From NCBI GenBank assembly GCA_964553435.1, contig CAZKKM010000029.1, positions 1 to 17,349 on the forward strand: DNA of 17,349 nt. The letters are read 5' to 3'. Shown piece by piece: positions 6,358 to 12,338 of this stretch. Numbering within the stretch: position 1 is the stretch's first letter; each line of letters begins with the position of its first letter. The translations under genes were made by a program, and so were the position numbers. The DNA comes from RUG11867 sp964553435 (GTDB taxonomy: Bacteria; Bacillota_I; Bacilli_A; RF39; UBA660). The notes under the pieces are model-generated. The model did no database searches and was not told the origin of the DNA. It saw nothing but the letters and a program-made list of their open reading frames with translations.

Positions 6358-7449
6358 CTACACTTTGTTTGCTATATAATTCATTACTTTGCCAACTTTT
6401 ATGCCAACCCAATCGCCGAGTTTGTCTATTCGTGCGACCTCGAAAATTTTCATTCTCAAAAACTCCACGATCGTTGCCAACGCGAAAACACCCAATGCCA
6501 TACCGAACAATCCTACTATCAAAAGACCTGTAGACCAATTTGCCATAAAAGTACATAAATCGAAAAGGACATAATTCCAAACGAAAATGTTCACATGGAA
6601 TAGATAAACCCCAAAGGTGACTTTTCCCAAAAATTTTATAATTTTTCTTCCTCGTTCGATTTTTGCGTCTCGTGCCAACATCAACATTCCTATCGATGCC
6701 AATAGAATTGGCAAAGAAGTGTAGTTGAGAAAATATAGAGCTCCGACATTGTTGAATTCGATATTTCTATAACTATCCATGAAAAATTTGGCAAAAGCTG
6801 TCATGCCTAATGCAAGAACGATACCTCCCCAAACCATCTTTTTGGATAGTTTGAAACCATCTTTATAATATGAAAAGTATCCACCGATGAGATAGAGAAC
6901 TATGAGCCACAAACAAGAATATCCATCGATGGTCCAAAAGACATCCGTTTCGCTAAGAAATGGCAAAATCGAAAATACGATCATCACTGTCAAAATCAAC
7001 TTTTTATAATCGGACTCATTGAGGTTTTTGATCATCTTGTTGAGATAAGGCATCAACATAAACAATACAAAGTATTGAGTAAAATACCAATATTGACTGG
7101 ATAAAATCGGCATAAAAGCTTTTAGCCAATCCCTCGAAGTGACGACTCCACTCGTCACAGAAAATATTGCCGTAAAGAGAAACACGTAGAAGAAAACTTG
7201 CAGCCATCTCTTTATGAAAGTTCTTCTCTTGACTTCTTTCCTTGCATTCAAATAGCCTGAAATCAAACCGTATAAATCGACAGATACAAAGCAAATGCTC
7301 TCCAATACCCATGTCACATAATAATTGGCACTTCCCACTTGTGTATTTGCAAGTATTCCACCTTGTAACATGATGTGCATCACTATCATCATGAAAGTGG
7401 CAATTATTTTGAGAACATCGATACCATAATTATAATTATCTTTTTTCAT
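6358..7449 (-). CDS. Acyltransferase family 3 membrane protein
   Basis: This 363-residue protein is an integral membrane protein with about ten hydrophobic spans. It begins with YGIDVLKIIATFMMIVMH, the signature start of the acyltransferase-3 family (LDxLRxIAxxxVxxxH), with His25 as the conserved histidine of the first span. Later features also fit, including YWYFTQYFVLFMLMPYLN at about 120-137 and FGVYLFHVN near 285. These enzymes move acetyl or other acyl groups onto sugars of the envelope (peptidoglycan, exopolysaccharide, teichoic or lipid-linked glycans). The substrate here cannot be told. The length matches stand-alone family members without the extra SGNH domain of OatA. It starts 14 bases after the ffh stop with only a weak ribosome site (AGAGTG) and no intervening terminator, so it is probably read through from ffh. 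Confidence 0.85.
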   Translation of the reverse strand: MKKDNYNYGIDVLKIIATFMMIVMHIMLQGGILANTQVGSANYYVTWVLESICFVSVDLYGLISGYLNARKEVKRRTFIKRWLQVFFYVFLFTAIFSVTSGVVTSRDWLKAFMPILSSQYWYFTQYFVLFMLMPYLNKMIKNLNESDYKKLILTVMIVFSILPFLSETDVFWTIDGYSCLWLIVLYLIGGYFSYYKDGFKLSKKMVWGGIVLALGMTAFAKFFMDSYRNIEFNNVGALYFLNYTSLPILLASIGMLMLARDAKIERGRKIIKFLGKVTFGVYLFHVNIFVWNYVLFDLCTFMANWSTGLLIVGLFGMALGVFALATIVEFLRMKIFEVARIDKLGDWVGIKVGKVMNYIANKV

Positions 7450-7463
7450 ATGCTACACTCTGA

Positions 7464-8774
7464 TTAAAATGGCATTTTGAAATTTCCATTCGACATCTGT
7501 TTCATCATCTTCTTCATCTGCTCGAATTGAGTCAAAAGTCGATTTATCTCCTCGACTCCTCGACCACAACCTTTAGATATTCTCTGCTTTCTCGAATGTT
7601 TGATTTCTTCTGGATGTTTTCTCTCATAAGGAGTCATCGAAAGAATGATGGCTTCCAAATGGGCCATATCTTTCGGATCGATTTGTACGTTAGCTAACCC
7701 TGCATTGCGGGCTCCAGGAAGCATTTTTAATAAATTTTCGAGTGGCCCTAGTTTCTTGATTTGCTTCATTGTATTCAAAAAATCTTCCAAATCGAATTTG
7801 CCCTTTTGCATTTTCTTAGCCAAATCATTTGCTTCGTCGACATCGATAGATTCTTCTACTTTTTCGGCTATCGAAAGGATGTCGCCCATATCCAAAATGC
7901 GCTCGGCCATTCTTACAGGATCGAAAGAAGTCAATCCGTCCATCTTTTCAGAATCTCCGATGAATTTTATCGGAACATTCGTCAAGTGTCTGATCGAAAG
8001 TGCGACACCACCTTTCGTGTTTCCGTCCATCTTCGTTAAAATCGCACCAGTCAATTTTAGTTTGTCGTTGAATCCGCTTATGACATTGATGGCATCCTGC
8101 CCCATCATCGCATCGATGACGAGCAATGTCTCATCGAGTTTGAAATTTTCACTTATCTCGATCAATTCGTCCATCAGCTTTTCATCGATTTGTAATCGTC
8201 CAGCTGTATCTATTATGATATAATCGTTGTGATTTTCTCGAGCCTTCTCCATCGCGTGTTCGATGATATTCAAAGGACGTTCATCTGTTCCTTCTTCATA
8301 AACCGGAATACCGAGAGCTTTTCCCAAAGCCTGCAACTGGTCGATAGCCGCTGGACGATACACATCGCATGCGACTAATAGGGGGTTTTTGCCACACTTT
8401 TTGCGAACATAGTTGGCAATTTTCCCGCTCGTCGTCGTCTTACCGCTTCCTTGTAGTCCGACCATCATCACGATTGTCGGATTTCCATCCGTCTTCAAAG
8501 GTTCTTCCTTTTCTCCGAGCAAAGCCACCAATTCATCGCGCACTATCTTTATGAACAACTCGTCCGGTTTGATGCTCTTTCCTACTTCCATTCCGAGAGC
8601 TTTTTCTTTGACATTGGCAACAAACTGTTTCGTAACTTCGAAGTTGACATCGGCTTCCAAAAGAGCCATTCTTATTTCTCGAACAGCCGAATCGATATTT
8701 TCTTCGGTAATCTTCCCCATTCCTTTTATATTTTTTATCGCGTTGCTTAATCGATCTCCCATATATTCAAACAT
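7464..8774 (-). CDS. ffh: Signal recognition particle protein Ffh (SRP54)
   Basis: Ffh binds the SRP RNA and signal sequences of nascent membrane proteins and, with FtsY, delivers ribosomes to the Sec translocon through paired GTPase cycles. The 436-residue product has the N domain (1-95), the G domain (about 96-295) and the M domain (about 300-436). The GTPase motifs are complete: GLQGSGKTT (106-114), DVYRPAA (137-143), DTAGR (189-193) and TKMD (247-250). The M domain carries SRKQRISKGCGRG with EINRLL, the SRP-RNA-binding helices, and ends in a Met-rich tail (FEQMKKMMKQM). The length is close to the Bacillus protein. The ATG at 8774 is preceded by AGGTG. The usual ylxM partner is not upstream and rpsP is not downstream; an acyltransferase follows instead. 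Confidence 0.97.
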   Translation of the reverse strand: MFEYMGDRLSNAIKNIKGMGKITEENIDSAVREIRMALLEADVNFEVTKQFVANVKEKALGMEVGKSIKPDELFIKIVRDELVALLGEKEEPLKTDGNPTIVMMVGLQGSGKTTTSGKIANYVRKKCGKNPLLVACDVYRPAAIDQLQALGKALGIPVYEEGTDERPLNIIEHAMEKARENHNDYIIIDTAGRLQIDEKLMDELIEISENFKLDETLLVIDAMMGQDAINVISGFNDKLKLTGAILTKMDGNTKGGVALSIRHLTNVPIKFIGDSEKMDGLTSFDPVRMAERILDMGDILSIAEKVEESIDVDEANDLAKKMQKGKFDLEDFLNTMKQIKKLGPLENLLKMLPGARNAGLANVQIDPKDMAHLEAIILSMTPYERKHPEEIKHSRKQRISKGCGRGVEEINRLLTQFEQMKKMMKQMSNGNFKMPF

Positions 8775-8792
8775 TTCATTTCACCTGCTCCT

Positions 8793-8821
8793 ATTTTATC
8801 AAATAGCCTTCGTCTTGTCCA
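8793..8821 (-). promoter_or_regulatory. Sigma-A promoter of ffh
   Basis: On the minus strand the -35 box is TGGACA (8816-8821) and the -10 box is TAAAAT (8793-8798), with a 17-base spacer and TGA before the -10. The leader would be only about a dozen bases, just enough for the ribosome site. Confidence 0.7.
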
Positions 8822-8825
8822 CATC

Positions 8826-8855
8826 TCAAGAAAAAAGAGTCATCATCTGACTCTT
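8826..8855 (-). terminator. Terminator of the 361-residue gene
   Basis: On the minus strand AAGAGTCA and TGACTCTT (8835-8842 and 8848-8855) form a perfect 8-bp stem with a 5-base loop, followed by a T-run. It abuts the TAG stop at 8856 and lies just upstream of the ffh promoter. Confidence 0.8.
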
Positions 8856-9941
8856 CTACTTGTGCTGATGTTGTGGAATGACGATATGTTTCTTCACATC
8901 TCGCGGTTTGAGCCTTTCTTTCCAAATCTTCAATAGTCTTTCGACTCTCGAAGTCATGCCATCGAGCATCAATTCTCCTTGAATGCGACCGATTAATTCG
9001 ATAAGACCACTTTCCAATTCGAGAATATCCCATCCTTCAAGTTGAATCTTTCCTTCATCCATTTGAAAATGATCTACAAAGCTCGCCATGGTTTTCGATA
9101 GACAATCCGGAAGCAATTCGCGAGTACGTTCTTTTAAAAAGTCACATCTCTCTGAAAGAGAGACACTTTTCTTATTTAACCTCGGTACGACTACGATTTT
9201 TCTATTTCCGTGCTCATTACAACAAACTCGAATACACTTAGAAACTTTCTTTTGCTCGTTCAACTCGCATTGTGAAACGAAGCCTTTCAATACATGAGCT
9301 CCATCCAATAGAAGTTGAGCATTTACAACTTCGCACCCTTGTCTTTCGACGATGTATACTTCCTCTATACCGGTGACTAGATTTCTCTTGAGTGTCACAC
9401 CACCTACTCTAACGGTGATGACGTCATCATTTAAAAATACATTCAAATCGATAAATCTCATCGTCGGCTCGTTACTATTCAGCAAGAAATTCAATGTGAC
9501 ATCATGCGATGTGACATTGTATTTACCGGTGTACGAAATTATCGCATTTTCTCCTTCTGGCCATTTTCTTTTCTCTTTATAAATGGTGATATCCCCACTA
9601 CTACGAAAAGTTACATTTCTGATTACATTGCGACTCATGATTTCGTACATTATCTCCTCGAATGCGTACGTTGCCCACTTATCGAAACATTCTGAAAAAT
9701 ATAACGTTTGCTTCGTCAAAGCTTCGTGTGTCTTGTCTCCTCCTTCGAAGACATCTTCTCCGAACATTTTCTTCCCTTGCTTTTTGGCCGCTTTGATGCT
9801 CATATTTGCCGTCTCGACGACGATTCCTTTTTGATAACTCTCAATCGCAGTGCTTCCCCATTCGGCTGCCACCGTCGCGAGTTTTTCTTTTTCTTCCAAT
9901 ATGCACGAAACTATATCCACTTTTTCTTCATTTTTTTTCAT
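8856..9941 (-). CDS. Conserved-looking soluble protein of unknown function upstream of ffh
   Basis: I do not recognise this 361-residue protein. The N-terminal 105 residues are helical and charged (KEKLATVAAEWGSTAIESYQ, later FDKWATYAFEEIMYEIM). Residues about 107-255 are rich in alternating beta-type segments (VTFRSSGDITIY, VITVRVGGVTLKRN, RKIVVVPRLN). Residues about 258-361 are again helical, ending in a basic stretch and HQHK. There are several cysteines (225, 236, 240, 241, 266, 280) but no tidy zinc motif. No signal peptide or membrane span is seen. The ATG at 9941 has GGAGG six bases upstream; an in-frame TTG five codons earlier overlaps that ribosome site and is rejected. The gene has its own promoter and terminator, so its position next to ffh need not imply a shared task. 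Confidence 0.75.
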   Translation of the reverse strand: MKKNEEKVDIVSCILEEKEKLATVAAEWGSTAIESYQKGIVVETANMSIKAAKKQGKKMFGEDVFEGGDKTHEALTKQTLYFSECFDKWATYAFEEIMYEIMSRNVIRNVTFRSSGDITIYKEKRKWPEGENAIISYTGKYNVTSHDVTLNFLLNSNEPTMRFIDLNVFLNDDVITVRVGGVTLKRNLVTGIEEVYIVERQGCEVVNAQLLLDGAHVLKGFVSQCELNEQKKVSKCIRVCCNEHGNRKIVVVPRLNKKSVSLSERCDFLKERTRELLPDCLSKTMASFVDHFQMDEGKIQLEGWDILELESGLIELIGRIQGELMLDGMTSRVERLLKIWKERLKPRDVKKHIVIPQHQHK

Positions 9942-9968
9942 GTTGGACCTCCTCAAAATTTGAAAAAT

Positions 9969-9997
9969 ATTTTAACATACACAACAAAATAGTGCAA
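9969..9997 (-). promoter_or_regulatory. Sigma-A promoter of the 361-residue gene
   Basis: On the minus strand the -35 box is TTGCAC (9992-9997) and the -10 box is TAAAAT (9969-9974), with a 17-base spacer and TGT before the -10 (extended). Confidence 0.7.
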
Positions 9998-10057
9998 TTC
10001 TTTTCCGATCTACATTAACCTGTAAGCTTATCTATAAAAATTTATACATTTCACTTC

Positions 10058-10085
10058 TTGAAATTTCTAATCTATATGGTATACT
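10058..10085 (+). promoter_or_regulatory. Sigma-A promoter of rubrerythrin
   Basis: TTGAAA (10058-10063) and TATACT (10080-10085) are 16 bases apart, with TGG before the -10 (extended). The start codon lies 45 bases past the -10, with AAAGGAAG as ribosome site. I found no clear PerR-type palindrome. Confidence 0.75.
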
Positions 10086-10130
10086 TAGATACGTAATCAC
10101 CGAGAGTGAAAAAGAAAGGAAGTATATATA

Positions 10131-10670
10131 ATGGAACTAAAAGGAAGTAAGACAGAAGCAAATTTGATGGCCGCTTTTGCAGGGGAATCTCAAGCAAGAA
10201 ACAAGTACACATACTATGCTAGCAAAGCCAAAAAAGAAGGTTACGAACAAATTGCAGCGATCTTCGAAGAAACTGCTAACAACGAAAAAGAACATGCCAA
10301 ATTGTGGTTCAAAGAATTGCACGGAGGAGAAGTTCCTTCGACTTTAGAAAACTTGAAAGATGCCACAGCAGGAGAGAACTACGAATGGACAGATATGTAC
10401 AAAGAGTTTGCCGAAACTGCTAAAGAAGAAGGATTCGATCAAATAGCTCGCCTTTTCGAGATGGTCGGAGAAATTGAAAAGCATCATGAAGAAAGATATT
10501 TGACTCTTTTGGGAAATGTCGAAGCAGACAAAGTATTCCACAAAGACGAAGATACCGTTTGGATTTGCCGCAACTGTGGACACGTTTACTATGGAAAAGA
10601 TGCTCTAAAAGTATGCCCTGTCTGCAAACATCCAGAATCCTACATGGAATTGAAAGCCAATAATTATTAA
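10131..10670 (+). CDS. rbr: Rubrerythrin
   Basis: Rubrerythrin is a cytosolic peroxidase of anaerobes that reduces hydrogen peroxide to water at a diiron site, using electrons passed through its rubredoxin-like domain. The 179-residue product shows both parts. The four-helix ferritin-like domain (about 1-135) has diiron ligands visible as Glu19 in AGESQARNKY, Glu52/His55 in NEKEH, Glu92/Glu95 in YKEFAET, and the Glu114-His118/119 cluster. The C-terminal rubredoxin domain (about 142-179) has Cys146, Cys149, Cys162 and Cys165 (WICRNCGHVYYG, then CPVC). The order and length match classical rubrerythrins. It is transcribed alone, with a good promoter and a terminator that includes its stop codon. 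It points to an anaerobe that meets oxidative stress. Confidence 0.97.
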   Translation: MELKGSKTEANLMAAFAGESQARNKYTYYASKAKKEGYEQIAAIFEETANNEKEHAKLWFKELHGGEVPSTLENLKDATAGENYEWTDMYKEFAETAKEEGFDQIARLFEMVGEIEKHHEERYLTLLGNVEADKVFHKDEDTVWICRNCGHVYYGKDALKVCPVCKHPESYMELKANNY

Positions 10671-10698
10671 AAAGTTCTCAAAGAACTTTTTAATTTTG
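10667..10698 (+). terminator. Terminator of rubrerythrin
   Basis: TTAAAAAGTTCT and AGAACTTTTTAA (10667-10678 and 10682-10693) form a perfect 12-bp stem with a 3-base loop, then TTTT. The TAA stop of the gene lies inside the 5' arm. Confidence 0.85.
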
Positions 10699-10763
10699 TC
10701 AATTTTTGAAAAAAATCATCTCGCTAATCAAAAATAAGTTTTAAAAAAAGTTACGATATGTTA

Positions 10764-10769
10764 GAATAA
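10764..10769 (+). promoter_or_regulatory. Promoter -10 of the 351-residue gene
   Basis: A TAGAAT box preceded by TGT (extended -10) sits about 25 bases before the start codon. The -35 is weak. AGGAGG lies eight bases before the ATG. Confidence 0.55.
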
Positions 10770-10792
10770 TATCGATTTTAGGAGGAACAATT

Positions 10793-11848
10793 ATGTTGAC
10801 ATTGACAGAAAATGAGGATTATAAAGATTTGATGAATACGACGGAGATATATCGACTCATCTTGGACATGAGAGTATATCGAGAAATTTTCTCTTCATCG
10901 TCATCTCTCATCGACAAGACAAATTACATCGCACTTATAACGCACTTTTCTAACCTATTTGCTAGGTTGGAACAAATCATATCGAATTCTAAAAAAGATT
11001 GTACTCTTTTGAGTGAAATTCCCAAGGACACATTTTACTCAGCTCTTTCCTTGACGATGCACTACAAAAATGAGAATGCAAAAATCAAAAGTATTCTCGA
11101 TGAGCAAAGACAGCTGGCCGCATCATGCCCGAACACAAGACCATTCATCATCGAACTATGTGAGTTTATTTCCGCATGTCTAGGAATATTACCTGACGAG
11201 TATATCGATTCTCTCATGAACTCGGCTTGTCAAATTCTGCATATGGCCCCAGTTTTATGCGATTCCGAATTGACCGAATACATGCTCTTTTGCTCAATTC
11301 CTCGCTTCTTCGATGCTTATTTCTTAAAAGATTCTGACGTCGTTCCTTTCGATTATGTTTTGAATAGACTTCTCAAAAAGGCCCCGACTTCTGAAGTCAA
11401 TCTTCAATCGAACATAACCTTGATAGCGAAATACACTTCATTACAACCGAGTATCGAATCGCTGAGTTATCTTTTAAAACCGTTCAGTGGACCTGCTCGA
11501 ACAAAAGCACGCACTACCCTCGAAACCATTCATGCCTGCACTTTACCTTTGCCTCTGGATCTTTTAAATAAATTTATGGGTGAAAAGATATCGGAATATA
11601 TTGCCGCAGGAGAAGACAGTGCTCTTGCCAACCTATTCGAAGGTTTGCTTATACTCTGTCCGCCCGATGAAAATGATTGGATAGCCACATTCATAACTAC
11701 ACTACGTTCGTACCCAAATGGTCACCGTCACTTGAAAGTTCTCGCTTCCCTTCTTGGCGAAGAGAGTCGCGTTGCCTTTGATGCAGCTCTACATTCGATA
11801 AGCGACACAGATGAAAAGATACTTCGAATAACTCCAATCGAAAATTGA
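10793..11848 (+). CDS. Helical protein of unknown function
   Basis: I do not recognise this 351-residue protein. It is predicted to be almost all alpha-helical, built of amphipathic stretches of 15-20 residues with short breaks (TEIYRLILDMRVYREIF near the start; YIALITHFSNLFARLEQII; PFIIELCEFISACLGIL). This is an arrangement seen in HEAT- or ARM-like helical solenoids, though I see no clear repeat consensus. It has no signal peptide, no membrane span and no metal motif. The ATG at 10793 has a strong AGGAGG eight bases upstream. It is a single-gene unit with its own promoter, and it ends in TGA before a strong bidirectional terminator shared with the converging rhodanese gene. Codon use resembles the neighbouring genes. 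Confidence 0.75.
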   Translation: MLTLTENEDYKDLMNTTEIYRLILDMRVYREIFSSSSSLIDKTNYIALITHFSNLFARLEQIISNSKKDCTLLSEIPKDTFYSALSLTMHYKNENAKIKSILDEQRQLAASCPNTRPFIIELCEFISACLGILPDEYIDSLMNSACQILHMAPVLCDSELTEYMLFCSIPRFFDAYFLKDSDVVPFDYVLNRLLKKAPTSEVNLQSNITLIAKYTSLQPSIESLSYLLKPFSGPARTKARTTLETIHACTLPLPLDLLNKFMGEKISEYIAAGEDSALANLFEGLLILCPPDENDWIATFITTLRSYPNGHRHLKVLASLLGEESRVAFDAALHSISDTDEKILRITPIEN

Positions 11849-11890
11849 CGAGCATATATTGCCCACTTTGCAACCTCTTTGAGGAAAGAC

Positions 11891-11945
11891 AAAAGTGGCT
11901 GTCGAAAGTTAAATATCTTTCGACAGCCACTTTTATATTTTAATT
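11891..11945. terminator. Strong bidirectional terminator between converging genes
   Basis: A perfect 18-bp stem, 11891-11908 with 11917-11934, has an 8-base AT loop. T-rich sequence follows on both strands (TTTTATATTTTAATTT on plus, TTTTGTCTTT on minus). It ends the 351-residue gene from the left and the dnaE-rhodanese pair from the right. Confidence 0.9.
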
Positions 11946-11972
11946 TCCGACATCGGATTCAATCGTTTTAGG

Positions 11973-12338
11973 TTATTCTTTTTCTAAATCGATATTGTCG
12001 TATGCCCCTGCATCGAATACTTCATATCCCAATTTTTTTAAAGACTCGTATGCAATTTTACTTCTCGCTCCACTCCGACAATAGACGACGATAGTCTTAT
12101 CTTTTTCCAAATCGACATTACCATCGATCTCATCGTAAGGTAAATTCAAAGCACCTGCAATGTGCCCCTCTTCGTATTCCTCGACTGTTCTCACATCGAC
12201 GATCGTATAATTGCCTCTTTCGACTATAGTTTTCAAAGTGAGCTTTTCTTTTTTCTCATTTCCGCATCCACACAAGAGGACTATGACGAACACGAGCAAG
12301 ATTGCTTTTTTCGCAAAATCAGTTTTTTCCTTTATCAA
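11973..12338 (-). CDS. Rhodanese-like lipoprotein
   Basis: The product has 121 residues. An N-terminal hydrophobic signal (about 11-24) ends in LCGC, a plausible lipobox with Cys25 as the lipid-modified residue. A single rhodanese domain follows (about 34-119): DVRTVEEYEEGHIAGALNLP (48-67) is the classic first half, and CRSGARS (87-93) is the active-site loop with catalytic Cys87. Such domains move sulfane sulfur or act on persulfides. Here it would work on the outer face of the membrane. The start is TTG, overlapping the TGA stop of dnaE in the four bases TTGA, so translation is probably coupled to dnaE. GGAAGAGGG lies nine bases upstream. No other in-frame start would keep the signal peptide. 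The pairing with a DNA polymerase gene probably reflects shared transcription rather than shared function. Confidence 0.88.
   Translation of the reverse strand: MIKEKTDFAKKAILLVFVIVLLCGCGNEKKEKLTLKTIVERGNYTIVDVRTVEEYEEGHIAGALNLPYDEIDGNVDLEKDKTIVVYCRSGARSKIAYESLKKLGYEVFDAGAYDNIDLEKE

Noticed and set aside
7645..8223. A 192-residue plus-strand frame
   Set aside because: It is antisense to ffh, Ser/Phe/Ile-rich as expected for a mirror of coding DNA, and has no expression signals.
10021..10130. A PerR operator or riboswitch before rubrerythrin
   Set aside because: No PerR-like palindrome or conserved riboswitch structure could be made out.
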